Shown here: positions 17,524-26,028 of the stretch, one piece after another
Layout of the letters: every line of letters begins with the position of its first letter
How positions within the stretch are numbered: position 1 is the stretch's first letter
Origin: Streptomyces mirabilis
GTDB lineage: Bacteria > Actinomycetota > Actinomycetes > Streptomycetales > Streptomycetaceae
Reading direction: 5' to 3'
DNA length: 64,000 nucleotides
Assembly (NCBI RefSeq): GCF_039503195.1
Contig: NZ_JBCJKP010000001.1
Span: 4,154,001-4,218,000, forward strand
Notes under the pieces: generated by a model
What the model was told of the DNA's origin: nothing
Databases searched by the model: none
The model's input: only the letters and a program-made list of their open reading frames with translations
Program-made: the position numbers and the translations under genes

Positions 17524-18618
17524 ATGACTGGTACGACTGGCACGACTGGCACCCCCCTCCGTGTGGCCCTCATCGGTTACGGCCTCGCGGGCTCCGTCTT
17601 CCACGCCCCGCTGATCGCCGCGACCGAGGGCCTGGCCCTGGACACGATCGTCACCGCGAACCCGGAGCGGCGGGAGCAGGCCCGCGCCGAGTTCGGCGGC
17701 GGCGTCTCGTTCGCCGCCACGCCCGAAGAGCTCTGGGCGCGCGCCGACGAGCTGGACCTGATCGTCATCGCCTCCCCGAACAAGACCCACGTCCCGCTCG
17801 CGACCGCCGCCCTCGAGGCGGGCCTGCCGGTCGTCGTCGACAAGCCCCTCGCCGGTACGGCGGCGGAGGCCCGCGAGCTGGCCGCGCTGGCCGAAGAGCG
17901 CGGCCTGCTCCTCTCCGTCTTCCAGAACCGCCGCTGGGACAACGACTTCCTGACCCTCCGCAAGCTGCTCGACGAGGGCGAGCTGGGCGACGTATGGCGC
18001 TTCGAGTCCCGTTTCGAGCGGTGGCGTCCGCAGCCCAAGGGCGGCTGGCGCGAGTCCGGTGACCCGGCAGAGATCGGAGGTCTCCTCTACGACCTCGGCA
18101 GCCACGTCGTCGACCAGGCCCTCGTCCTCTTCGGCCCCGCGGCCTCGGTGTACGCCGAGACGGACGTCCGCCGCCCCGGCGCGCAGACCGACGACGACAC
18201 CTTCATCGCGATCACGCACACGAACGGCGTCCGCTCCCACCTCTACGTCTCCGCGACGACCGCCCAACTCGGCCCGCGCCTGCGCGTACTGGGCTCGCAG
18301 GCGGGTTACGTGAAGTACGGCCTCGACCCGCAGGAGGCGGACCTGCGCGAGGGCAAGCGTCCCGACACGACCGCCGAGTGGGGCGCCGAGCCCGAGTCCC
18401 TGTGGGGCCGCGTCGGCTCCGGCGAGTCCCCGCTCACGGGTGGCGGACGCCCCGAGCCCACACTCCCGGGCGCCTACCCCGCGTACTACGCGGCCATCGC
18501 CGCCGCCCTCCGCGACGGCGCCCCGAACCCGGTCACCGCGCGGGAGGCCGCGGCCGCCCTCGACGTCCTGGAGGCGGCCCGCCGCTCCGCCGCCGAGGGC
18601 ACGGCGGTGTCCCTGTGA
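17524..18618 (+). CDS. Gfo/Idh/MocA-family oxidoreductase
   Basis: A 364-aa NAD(P)-dependent dehydrogenase acting on a sugar or cyclitol. The Rossmann motif is ALIGYGLAGSVFH, the family EKP-type motif is VVVDKPLAGT, and the C-terminal domain holds GGLLYDLGSHVVDQ. Start ATG 17524, directly beside the palindrome; the long open frame upstream is on the reverse of the ROK gene. The stop overlaps the next gene by GTGA. The substrate is unknown; the neighbouring ROK regulator suggests a sugar. Confidence 0.9.
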   Translation: MTGTTGTTGTPLRVALIGYGLAGSVFHAPLIAATEGLALDTIVTANPERREQARAEFGGGVSFAATPEELWARADELDLIVIASPNKTHVPLATAALEAGLPVVVDKPLAGTAAEARELAALAEERGLLLSVFQNRRWDNDFLTLRKLLDEGELGDVWRFESRFERWRPQPKGGWRESGDPAEIGGLLYDLGSHVVDQALVLFGPAASVYAETDVRRPGAQTDDDTFIAITHTNGVRSHLYVSATTAQLGPRLRVLGSQAGYVKYGLDPQEADLREGKRPDTTAEWGAEPESLWGRVGSGESPLTGGGRPEPTLPGAYPAYYAAIAAALRDGAPNPVTAREAAAALDVLEAARRSAAEGTAVSL

Positions 18619-19103
18619 GCAGCGAGGACACCGCGCGGCAGCTCGCGGAACAGATCACGGAACTGGAGTCCCAGGAGCGGCAGCTGGTCCTCCCCCACTT
18701 CACGTACGACGACGCGTGGACCCTGGGCACCCTGCTCGTGGGCATGGCCCGCGAGGCCGCCGCTCCGGTCGCCGTCGACATCCGCCGCGGCGGCCAGCAG
18801 CTCTTCCACGCGGCCCTGCCGGGTTCGACCCCGGACAACGACGCCTGGATCGACCGCAAGCGCCGCGTCGTCGAGCGCTACGGCTGCTCCTCGCTCCTCG
18901 TCGGCACCCGCTTCCGCGCCAAGGGCACCACCTTCGAGGCGTCCTCCCGCCTCGACCCCGACGCCTACGCGGCCCACGGCGGCGCGTTCCCCCTCACGGT
19001 CGAGGGCGCGGGCGTCATCGGCACGGTGGTGGTCTCGGGCCTCCCCCAACTGGAAGACCACGCCCTGGTCATCAAGGCGCTCCACCAGTTCCTGGGAAGG
19101 TAG
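18615..19103 (+). CDS. Heme-degrading/HbpS-like (UPF0303, GlcG-type) protein
   Basis: A 162-aa cytosolic protein of the UPF0303 family, annotated as heme-degrading domain proteins because of likeness to HbpS/GlcG. The start GTG 18615 overlaps the dehydrogenase stop by four bases. Family features: VAVDIRRGGQQLFHAALPG, DNDAWIDRKRRVV, and GAFPLTVEGAGVIGTVVVSGL near the C-terminus. No signal peptide is seen. Being coupled to a sugar dehydrogenase is common for this family, so it may serve metabolite rather than heme binding. Confidence 0.8.
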   Translation: MSSEDTARQLAEQITELESQERQLVLPHFTYDDAWTLGTLLVGMAREAAAPVAVDIRRGGQQLFHAALPGSTPDNDAWIDRKRRVVERYGCSSLLVGTRFRAKGTTFEASSRLDPDAYAAHGGAFPLTVEGAGVIGTVVVSGLPQLEDHALVIKALHQFLGR

Positions 19104-19112
19104 GTCCCGCAC

Positions 19113-19142
19113 CCGCGCCCCTGTTTCTTTTCAGGGGCGCGG
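19113..19142 (+). terminator. Hairpin terminator with repeat module
   Basis: CCGCGCCCCTG (19113-19123) pairs with CAGGGGCGCGG (19132-19142) across a T-rich loop. The following AACTGCGCGCCCAGCCACAA continues a module also seen, inverted, at 7625-7715. Confidence 0.8.
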
Positions 19143-19229
19143 GGAACTGCGCGCCCAGCCACAACAAACCGGCACCCGACAAAGCACCCCGACCCCCACC
19201 CGCACCCCCCGCCGAACCCAACGGAGTGC

Positions 19230-20087
19230 CTACGCGGGTTTGAACTCCTGCCGCTGCCTGCCCAACCCCCCGATCTCCAGCTCCACCACATCCCCGGCCC
19301 GCAGATACGGCTTCGGCTCCGGCTGCCCCAAGGCAACCCCCGCCGGCGTCCCCGTGTTGATGACGTCCCCCGGATAGAGCGTCATGAACTGACTGACGTA
19401 CCGGACCACTTCCGCCACCGAGAAGATCTGCTCGGCCGTGGTCCCGTCCTGCTTCAGCTCACCGTTCACCCACAGCTTCAGCGAAAGACCCTGCGGGTCC
19501 GAAACCTCGTCCGCCGTCACCAGCCACGGCCCCAGCGGATTGAACGTCTCGCAGTTCTTGCCCTTGTCCCACGTCCCCCCGCGCTCGATCTGGAACTCCC
19601 GCTCGGAGACGTCGTGCGCCACCGCGTACCCGGCGACACGCGCGAGCGCCTCCTCGTGCGACTCCAGATAGCGGGCGGTACGCCCGATGACGACCGCGAG
19701 TTCGACCTCCCAGTCGGTCTTGACCGACCCACGCGGCAGAAGCACGGTGTCGTCCGGCCCGACCACCGTGTCCGCCGCCTTGAAGAAGATCACCGGCTCG
19801 GCAGGCGGCTCGGCCCCGGTCTCGCGGGCGTGGTCGTGGTAGTTGAGCCCGATGCAGACGATCTTGCCGATCCGGGCGAGCGGCGGCCCGACGCGCAGCC
19901 CGTCCGCGTCCAGCACGGGCAGTTCGCCCGACTCGGCGGCCGCACGAACCCGCCCGAGCGCCGCGTCGTCGGCGAGCAGCGCCCCGTCGATGTCCGGCAC
20001 GACGCCCGACAGATCCCGGAGAATCCCTTCGGCGTCGAGCAGCGCGGGCCGCTCCGATCCCGCCGTACCGACTCGCAGCAGCTTCAT
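19230..20087 (-). CDS. Fumarylacetoacetate hydrolase family protein
   Basis: A 285-aa metal-dependent enzyme of the FAH superfamily (hydrolases, decarboxylases or isomerases of beta-keto acids). Start ATG 20087 (MKLLRVGTAG). Family motifs: GKIVCIGLNYHDHARE with the metal-site His region, VIFFKAADTVVGP, DWEVELAVVIG with the metal-binding Glu pair, GGTWDKGKNCETFNPLGPW and INTGTPAGVALG. The neighbours do not reveal the pathway. It is convergent with the upstream plus-strand pair. Confidence 0.88.
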   Translation of the reverse strand: MKLLRVGTAGSERPALLDAEGILRDLSGVVPDIDGALLADDAALGRVRAAAESGELPVLDADGLRVGPPLARIGKIVCIGLNYHDHARETGAEPPAEPVIFFKAADTVVGPDDTVLLPRGSVKTDWEVELAVVIGRTARYLESHEEALARVAGYAVAHDVSEREFQIERGGTWDKGKNCETFNPLGPWLVTADEVSDPQGLSLKLWVNGELKQDGTTAEQIFSVAEVVRYVSQFMTLYPGDVINTGTPAGVALGQPEPKPYLRAGDVVELEIGGLGRQRQEFKPA

Positions 20088-20212
20088 GATCCCAGTCTCC
20101 CTCGATCGCGGGCAGCCACCGACGGGTGCAGCCATCGGAGGACTGGTCGATCCTCCAAGCTGCGCGTCCACTCCGCAATACCCCGTTCACGGACTGGACC
20201 GCCGCCCCACCC

Positions 20213-20980
20213 TCAGGGATACAGGACCGCCCGCTCCACGGCACTCCAGGCCGTACTGGTCACCACGTACAACGCGGCGGCCAGCGGCACCACCGCCACG
20301 GTGACGAGTGTGAAGAAGGACAGGAACGGCACGAACGCGCTCACCGCGCCGAGGCCGGGCATCTCCGCCGCGTCGGCGGCAGGCGCCGAGGCGGCCATCG
20401 TCCGCTTCGTACGCCGGTAGTTGAAGACAGTCACGGCGCCGACAGCCACGAACAGAGTGAGGTAGACGAGCCCGGCGGCACCGAACACCCCACCGCCCCC
20501 GAGCACGTCCAGCCACCGCCCGCCGAGCGGTGCGGCGAACAGCCGGTGGCTCAGCAGCTCGTTGGCCTCACCGCCGACGGTGGAACTGGAAAACAGGTGA
20601 TAGAGAAGAAAGAAGGCCGGCAGCTGAAGGAGCCCGGGCAGAATCCCGGACAGCGGCGACACCTTCTCCTTCTCGTGCAGTTCCAGCACCGCCTTCCGCA
20701 TCCTCTCGGGATCCTTCCGATGCTTCTTGCGCAGTTCGGCGACCCGCGGCCGCAACGCGGCACGCGCCCGCTGTCCACGCGCCGCCGCCCGGGACAGGGG
20801 ATGCACGAGCAGTCGTACGAGCGCGGTGAACAGGACGATCGCGGCGGCGGCAGCGGACGCGTGGAACAGCGGTTCGAGCAGGTCGGCGAGCCGCTCGACC
20901 AGCCCGGCGAAAGCGGACATGGGTGTGGGCGTGAAAGCGGACGGGGGGGCAGACATGGAGGCGGACATGAACGTGGACAT
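20213..20980 (-). CDS. YidC/Oxa1-family membrane insertase (second copy type)
   Basis: A 255-aa polytopic membrane protein. Start ATG 20980 has GGAGGG seven bases upstream. It holds the conserved YidC core: a basic first cytosolic loop (RAALRPRVAELRKKHRKDPE), LPAFFLLYHLF, and C-terminal helices with FLSFFTLVTVAVVPLAAALYVVTS. It lacks the long lipidation region and tail of the main actinobacterial YidC and is not beside rnpA/rpmH, so it is an accessory paralogue. The start of DUF6412 lies upstream on the same strand, a pairing seen elsewhere in streptomycetes. Confidence 0.85.
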   Translation of the reverse strand: MSTFMSASMSAPPSAFTPTPMSAFAGLVERLADLLEPLFHASAAAAAIVLFTALVRLLVHPLSRAAARGQRARAALRPRVAELRKKHRKDPERMRKAVLELHEKEKVSPLSGILPGLLQLPAFFLLYHLFSSSTVGGEANELLSHRLFAAPLGGRWLDVLGGGGVFGAAGLVYLTLFVAVGAVTVFNYRRTKRTMAASAPAADAAEMPGLGAVSAFVPFLSFFTLVTVAVVPLAAALYVVTSTAWSAVERAVLYP

Positions 20981-21106
20981 GGATGAGCCCTCCGGGGGTC
21001 TCGTCGTGCCGGAATGAGAAATGACGCATCGGCATGACGACCCGCGTGGGGTACGCAGACAGGGGTTGTACGACTGGCGAGTGCTGGCGAGTTCCTGCCG
21101 GGATCC

Positions 21107-21433
21107 CTACGCGGCGGCCGTCAGGAGGGCCCGCCCGGGCGCTCGGGGGCGCGGACGCCCCGAGGCGTCGGGATCACGTTGAGGCAGGAACGCCGTACGG
21201 TGCTCACGGTCGCGGATCGCCGTACGAACCCGCGTACGCGGGACTGCGGACGCGCGGCGCGAGCCGACGAGGGCGCAGACGGCGAGCGCGGCCCCGGCCG
21301 CGGCGGTCGCGGTGAACGCGACGGCGACGGCTGCCGGGAGGCTGCCGGCGTCCAGCACGGCGAGTTCGAGGAGCAGCGCGAGCAGAAGGGCGGCAGGGCG
21401 CAGAAGTCGCGCGTTCGCCGAGTTCCGGACCAC
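21107..21433 (-). CDS. DUF6412-type small membrane protein
   Basis: A 108-aa protein with two adjacent hydrophobic helices (LLRPAALLLALLLELAVL and AVAVAFTATAAAGAALAVCAL) and a basic, Pro-rich cytosolic tail. The GTG at 21433 is preferred because GAGGAGAGG lies seven to eight bases before it; an upstream ATG at 21496 reads through the 22-bp repeat block. Function unknown; it is upstream of, and probably co-transcribed with, the accessory YidC. Confidence 0.65.
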   Translation of the reverse strand: MVRNSANARLLRPAALLLALLLELAVLDAGSLPAAVAVAFTATAAAGAALAVCALVGSRRASAVPRTRVRTAIRDREHRTAFLPQRDPDASGRPRPRAPGRALLTAAA

Positions 21434-21490
21434 GGACCACCTCTCCTCTCGCCTTCTCGTACGTGAGCTCGTGTCCCCCCGTACCTGCTT

Positions 21491-21578
21491 ACGCATGACC
21501 GGTGTCGGTCTTATGCGTGACCGGCGTCGGCCTTACACGTGACCGCTGTCGGTCTCTGCGTGACCGGTGTCGATCGGC
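21491..21578. repeat. Four tandem 22-bp repeats overlapping the end of the HxlR gene
   Basis: Copies start at 21491, 21513, 21535 and 21557, with core GTGACCGGTGTCGGTCT. Because 22 is not divisible by three, consecutive copies shift frame; on the minus strand the first three each give TAA after GGTCAC/T-xxx, so all three reading frames are closed within 66 bp. The HxlR gene itself ends in copy three (stop 21533-21535). Confidence 0.8.
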
Positions 21579-22081
21579 TCCAGCAGCCGCCTCGGCTTGA
21601 GCAGCGCCCGGCTGACCGGATCCGCCGGGTCCGGATCGAGTCCGGGTCCCGGCACCATTTCGACGTCCGGAACGGGTACGACGGTTCCACACGTGGCACA
21701 TTCGCCGTACGAGCCGAGCTCCGTACCGCAGGTCGCGTGCCGGAAGTAGCGCAGCTGCGCCTCGCCGAGGTGCTCGCGGCCCCACCGCCCGAGCGAGCGC
21801 AGGGTCGGCCACAGGGCGATGCCACGGTCGGTGACGACGTACTCGTCGCGCGGCGGCGACTCCTGGTAGCGGCGCTTCTCGAGGATGCCCTCGGCGGTCA
21901 GCGCCTGGAGGCGGGACGCGAGAACGGCGCGCGGGATGCCGAGGTGGACGAGGAAGTCGTTGTAGCGCCGTACGCCGTAGAGCGCGTCGCGCACGACGAG
22001 GAGCGTCCACCGCTCGCCGACGATCTCGAGCGCGCTGGCGATCGAGCACTCCTGCGTCGCGTAGTCCTTGCCGAGAGCCAT
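21533..22081 (-). CDS. HxlR-family winged-helix regulator with zinc-ribbon-like tail
   Basis: A 182-aa regulator. The HxlR winged helix spans residues 5-105 (CSIASALEIVGERWTLLVVR, with the typical Cys in position 12 or so; GIPRAVLASRLQAL; YVVTDRG). The C-terminal part has C-x9-C-x2-C (HATCGTELGSYGECATCG), a zinc-ribbon-like pattern added to the usual domain. Start ATG 22081. Divergent from an MFS exporter; the two palindromes between them are its likely binding sites, so it probably represses or senses the pump substrate. Confidence 0.88.
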   Translation of the reverse strand: MALGKDYATQECSIASALEIVGERWTLLVVRDALYGVRRYNDFLVHLGIPRAVLASRLQALTAEGILEKRRYQESPPRDEYVVTDRGIALWPTLRSLGRWGREHLGEAQLRYFRHATCGTELGSYGECATCGTVVPVPDVEMVPGPGLDPDPADPVSRALLKPRRLLEPIDTGHAETDSGHV

Positions 22082-22111
22082 GACCCCACTGTAGCCACTT
22101 TTCGACCTGTC

Positions 22112-22173
22112 GGTTCAATGAACGAACCTGGAGTGCTACGGTCGACCCACGGGGGCGGTTCATTCACTGAACC
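22112..22173. promoter_or_regulatory. Twin GGTTCA-N5-TGAACC operators between hxlR-type gene and MFS pump
   Basis: GGTTCAATGAACGAACC (22112-22128) and GGTTCATTCACTGAACC (22157-22173): two 17-bp palindromes with the same arms, 45 bp centre to centre. The second has perfect six-base arms. Each lies near one of the two divergent starts. Control by the adjacent HxlR protein is inferred. Confidence 0.8.
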
Positions 22174-22214
22174 TACCCTTCCACCGATCCGCTCCGGAGC
22201 CCGAAGGGCAGACC

Positions 22215-23621
22215 ATGTCCCAGCTCGATCACGCCACCACCGCGAAGGCGTCCTCGACACCCCCCGGCACGCCCCTCGAGACGCCCCCGCGGGCGACCGC
22301 CACCCTCGCCGTCACCAGCGCCGCCACCGCCGTGGCCCTGATGACGTACACCGCGCCGATGGTCACGCTCCCCGACACCGCCGCCGCGCTGCACACCCCT
22401 GTCTCCGCCCAGGCCTGGCTGCTCAACGGCACCCCGCTGGGCCTCGCCGCGCTGCTCCTGGTCGCGGGCAGCCTCGCCGACGACTACGGCCGCCGCCGGA
22501 TCTTCCTCTCCGGCACCATCGCCCTCGGCATCACCACCGCGCTCGGCGCGCTCGCGACCTCCACCTGGCTGTTCACACTGGCCCGCGTCGCGCAGGGCGC
22601 GGCGAGCGCCGCGATCCTCGCCAGCAGCCTGGGCCTGCTCGTCCACGCCTTCCCGACCGCCCGCGGCAGGCTGCACGCGACCGGCGTGTGGGGCGCGTTC
22701 GTCAGCGGCGGCATAGCCCTGGGCCCGCTGCTCGCCGGCGCGATCGCCCAGACCCTGAACTGGCGGATCGCGTACGCCGTCCTGGGCGCCGCCGCGCTCC
22801 TGGTCGCCCTGCTGGGCACCCGGGCCCTCACCGAGTCCCGGGCCTCCCGAGGCGGTCGTCCCGACCTGGCCGGCGCCTTCACCTTCGGCCTGGCGCTGGT
22901 CGCCCTGGTGGCCGCGCTCACGCTGGGCCGGGACGGCTGGCTGCGCCCCTCGGTGGGCCTCCTGCTGACCGCGTTCGTCGTCCTGACGACGGCGTTCGTG
23001 TTCGTCGAACACCGCACCCGTACGCCCATGATCGACCTCTCCCTGCTCCGCCACCGCCGCTTCCTCGCCTCCTCCGCGAGCGGTCTGTTCACGGGCCTCG
23101 CGGTGATCGGCCTGTTCAGCTTCCTGCCGGCGCTGCTCCAGCAGACCCTGGGCCTGTCCGCGCTGGACACGGCGTGGCTGTTCCTGCTCTGGTCCGGGCT
23201 GTCCTTCGGGGTCGCCCTGCAGGCGCGGCGCCTCGCGGGCCGGGTCTCCCCGCGCCACCAACTCGCCCTCGGATTCGCGCTGCACGCGGTCGGCGTCCTG
23301 ACGATGCTGGGCGCGCTCGACGCCGGTTCATGGACCCGTCTGCTGCCCGGCTTCCTCGTCTCCGGCGTCGGCAGCGGGCTCCTCAACGCCGCGCTGCCGC
23401 TCGTCGCGGTCGAGTCCGTCCCCGCGAGCCGCGCCGCGATGGGCTCGGGCGCGCAGCAGACGTTCCGCTACATCGGCTCGTGCGCCGGCGTGGCCCTGAC
23501 CATCGCGATCGTCACCTCCACGGGTGGGCTCGCGCACGGCGCGGACATCGCGATCGCGGTCTCGGCGGGGCTGGCGCTGGTGGCGGGCGCGAGCGTGCTG
23601 GCCCTTCGGGACCGGGTCTGA
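22215..23621 (+). CDS. MFS drug exporter, DHA2 (14-helix) type
   Basis: A 468-aa polytopic membrane transporter. Start ATG 22215. Fourteen hydrophobic segments are apparent. Motif A after helix 2 reads GSLADDYGRRRIFLSG, motif B is LARVAQGAASA, and motif C in helix 5 is GGIALGPLLAG, which marks proton-driven exporters. Late motif: PASRAAMGSGAQQTFRYIG. Its substrate is unknown. The divergent HxlR gene and twin operators suggest induction by a toxic small molecule, with the pump as self-protection. Confidence 0.92.
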   Translation: MSQLDHATTAKASSTPPGTPLETPPRATATLAVTSAATAVALMTYTAPMVTLPDTAAALHTPVSAQAWLLNGTPLGLAALLLVAGSLADDYGRRRIFLSGTIALGITTALGALATSTWLFTLARVAQGAASAAILASSLGLLVHAFPTARGRLHATGVWGAFVSGGIALGPLLAGAIAQTLNWRIAYAVLGAAALLVALLGTRALTESRASRGGRPDLAGAFTFGLALVALVAALTLGRDGWLRPSVGLLLTAFVVLTTAFVFVEHRTRTPMIDLSLLRHRRFLASSASGLFTGLAVIGLFSFLPALLQQTLGLSALDTAWLFLLWSGLSFGVALQARRLAGRVSPRHQLALGFALHAVGVLTMLGALDAGSWTRLLPGFLVSGVGSGLLNAALPLVAVESVPASRAAMGSGAQQTFRYIGSCAGVALTIAIVTSTGGLAHGADIAIAVSAGLALVAGASVLALRDRV

Positions 23622-23666
23622 CGCCGGCCTGGCGGGGCCGTTTCCTCGGAGGGGACGGATCTCCGG

Positions 23667-23880
23667 GCGGGGGTGTTCTCCAGGCGGGGTGCTCTCCGGG
23701 CGGGGTGCTCTCCGGGCGGGGTGCTCTCCAGGCGGGGTGTTCTCCGGGCAGGGGCGCACTCCGCGCGCGACCGTTCCCCCGGACGGGACGGATCCCCGCG
23801 CAGACCGTTCCCGCACCCGACGGTTCCCCTCACGGAACCGTTCCCCGCACAGGACCGTTCCCCTCACGGGCCGGTGACCG
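23667..23880. repeat. Two blocks of intergenic minisatellite
   Basis: Six tandem 16-17-bp units of GCGGGGTGCTCTCCGG type run from 23667 to 23763, with two units identical and the outer ones drifting. A second, looser block (23770-23876) repeats (C)CGTTCCCC(G/T)CAC about five times. Together they fill the gap between the converging MFS and sortase genes. No terminator hairpin stands out. All six frames look non-coding. Confidence 0.75.
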
Positions 23881-23883
23881 TGG

Positions 23884-24723
23884 TCAACGCGGGCGCGTGG
23901 AGGTCAACTTTCCCCACACCACGAGCCGATACCGGGAGGTGTACTCGGGCGTGCAGGTGGTGAGGGTGATGTAGTACCCCGGCGCGCTGTATCCGTAGGC
24001 GGGCCGAACGGTACTGCGCGGCATCTCCCGAATGACCCCTCCGTCATGCGCGGAGGTCTGCGCAAGCGTCTTGTCGACGACGTAGACGTAGCGCCCCGCC
24101 GCCGTCTCGACATCGATCTCGTCCCCCCGCCGCAGCCGGTTGATGTACCGGAACGGCTCCCCATGAGTGTTCCGATGCCCCGCGAGCGCGAAGTTCCCCG
24201 CCTGCCCCGCCTGTTGGGTGTGCGGGTAGTGCCCGACGTACCCCTTGTTGAGGACATCCCGCTTGCCGACCCCCTCCGCGACCGGCACACGAAGACCGAG
24301 CCGGGGAATGGAGAGCACGGCGTACGCCTGGGACGACCGGGGCGTTCCCCGAGCCCGCCCACTCCCGGTGGACGCCCCGGAGCCACCCCCGCCGGACGCT
24401 CCGGAAGCACCACCGGTGGACGCGCCACTCCCCGCACCCGACACCCCCGCCCCCAGCTCCTGCCCCTCCCCCTTTCCCTCCGCCTCCCCACTCCCCCACT
24501 CCTTCTCCAACGCCTGGACCTTCCTCTCGGCGCCCTCCCGGGCCTGCCGATTGGTCCACCAGAGCTGATGCACGACGAGAAGCAGGAGAAGGAGACCGAC
24601 GGTGACGAGCACCTCGCCTCCGCCCCACACCACCCGCCGGTACGCGGCCCGCCGCCGCCGAGTGCCGTGATCCACGACGCCGGGAGCCCCGAGGCCGCGC
24701 CGCACGATGCCGGGAGCCCGCAT
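23884..24723 (-). CDS. Class E sortase
   Basis: A 279-aa membrane-anchored transpeptidase. The start ATG 24723 (MRAPGIVRRGLG) is chosen for GAGG seven bases upstream; an ATG at 24807 lacks a site. A basic N-terminus, one helix (VLVTVGLLLLLLVVHQLWW) and a Ser/Gly/Thr-rich linker of about 60 residues lead to the sortase barrel. Catalytic His is in FALAGHRNTHG, Cys in ITLTTCTPEYTS and Arg in SRYRLVVWG; the TLTTCTP form is typical of class E. Class E enzymes recognise LAxTG, matching the LAMTG protein at 15010-16068. Confidence 0.9.
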   Translation of the reverse strand: MRAPGIVRRGLGAPGVVDHGTRRRRAAYRRVVWGGGEVLVTVGLLLLLLVVHQLWWTNRQAREGAERKVQALEKEWGSGEAEGKGEGQELGAGVSGAGSGASTGGASGASGGGGSGASTGSGRARGTPRSSQAYAVLSIPRLGLRVPVAEGVGKRDVLNKGYVGHYPHTQQAGQAGNFALAGHRNTHGEPFRYINRLRRGDEIDVETAAGRYVYVVDKTLAQTSAHDGGVIREMPRSTVRPAYGYSAPGYYITLTTCTPEYTSRYRLVVWGKLTSTRPR

Positions 24724-24911
24724 ACCGATGCCTCGCCTCCTCGACTGCCTCGCCTCCTTGACCGGGCCCGCAAGATAAGGGCTGCGCCCCGAACTCACCA
24801 GCCCCATGACCGCCCGAACCGTTCGTCGGTACCCAAGGGCACCGAAGAGATCCCACCCTCTGGCCTGCAGGTATCTCTCCCTCGAACGGCATCGGCAGTA
24901 CGGTGTCCCCC

Positions 24912-25931
24912 ATGCGCCCCGACACGTCTGCCGAGCACGTCGACCACCACGCCGAAGCAGCGCGCCTGGAGCGGACCGCAGGCCTCTACCCCGAGGACGC
25001 CGAACACCTGCTCGTGCAGGCCGCGGCCCACCTCGAACTGGCCGGCGACCGCCCCGGAGCCACCGCGCTCTACGACCGCCTGCTGTCGTCCTCGACGCCC
25101 CTGGAGCATCCCCACCTGGTCCGCGCCCTCAAGGCGTCGAACCTGTGGGAGTACGGCCACGAGGCCGAGGCCCGGGCGATCATCGACGGCATCCGCGCCG
25201 CGTCCCCCCGTGACCCGGCCCCCTGGGTGATCGTGGCCGAGGCCCTGGAGTCCCACGACGAGCTGGAAGCGGCGCAGGAGACGTTCACCCAGGCCGCGCA
25301 GCTCCTCCTCACGGAGACGTCGGAGCCCCCGTACGCCACCCACCCGCTCCTCTTCGGCCGCCACCGCGTCCGCCGCATGCTGGGCGCGGCCCACGACGAC
25401 TGGGACTCCCTGGCCGACACGCTCCACTCGTCCCCGGTCTCCCTCGACGAACTCCACGACCCGAAGCGCGTCTGGTCCCTCGGCTCGGACAACCCCGCCG
25501 AACTCCAGGCGGAGATCTCCCGCCTGCGGGCGGAGCTGGGCACGTTCAGGGAGGCGCTGTCCCGCCCGTTCCCGGTGGCGATCCTGCACTGGCCGACCAC
25601 CGAACTGACGGAACTCCTGACGGCGTACCCCACCCTCACCTCGGAGTACCCGTCCCACGAGGAACACCTCGCGACCATAGAGGCCTCGCTCCGGGAACTG
25701 GCGACCTCCGGCACCCCGAACCTCGGCATCGTCACGGGAACCGTCCCGTCCTACGAGGCCTTCGCCGCCTCGGAGGCCTCCTCCCCGTCGGACGCGACCC
25801 TGCTCCCGCAGTACGCGACGACGCTGGCGGCACGGGGGCTGGCGGTGGCCTGGCCGCCGCAGCGGGGGGTTGAGTGCTGGTGCGGGTCGGAGCGGGGCTA
25901 TGGGGAGTGCCACGGAACCACCGCCCAGTAA
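24912..25931 (+). CDS. TPR-like protein with C-terminal SEC-C zinc motif
   Basis: A 339-aa cytosolic protein. The start is ATG 24912 (MRPDTSAEHVD). No Shine-Dalgarno is seen, so a leaderless transcript is likely; the GTG at 24903 is less plausible. The N-terminal half has TPR-like helices (ALYDRLLSSSTPLEHPHLV, AEALESHDELEAAQETF). A middle domain follows with coiled-coil character (ELQAEISRLRAELGTFREAL). The C-terminus has CWCGSERGYGECHG, the zinc-binding SEC-C motif known from SecA tails. It may act in protein quality control, but the role is unknown. Confidence 0.8.
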   Translation: MRPDTSAEHVDHHAEAARLERTAGLYPEDAEHLLVQAAAHLELAGDRPGATALYDRLLSSSTPLEHPHLVRALKASNLWEYGHEAEARAIIDGIRAASPRDPAPWVIVAEALESHDELEAAQETFTQAAQLLLTETSEPPYATHPLLFGRHRVRRMLGAAHDDWDSLADTLHSSPVSLDELHDPKRVWSLGSDNPAELQAEISRLRAELGTFREALSRPFPVAILHWPTTELTELLTAYPTLTSEYPSHEEHLATIEASLRELATSGTPNLGIVTGTVPSYEAFAASEASSPSDATLLPQYATTLAARGLAVAWPPQRGVECWCGSERGYGECHGTTAQ

Positions 25932-26028
25932 CGCGCCCCTCTCTCCCCGGCTCCCCCGGCCTCGGGGCCGGGGGACCGGGCGTCATCAGCGTGCCCTCCG
26001 GGCCCCCGAAGCCATGCCGTCGCTCCGT

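Noticed and set aside
21491..21578. CRISPR-like repeat
   Set aside because: The 22-bp copies are contiguous without spacers.
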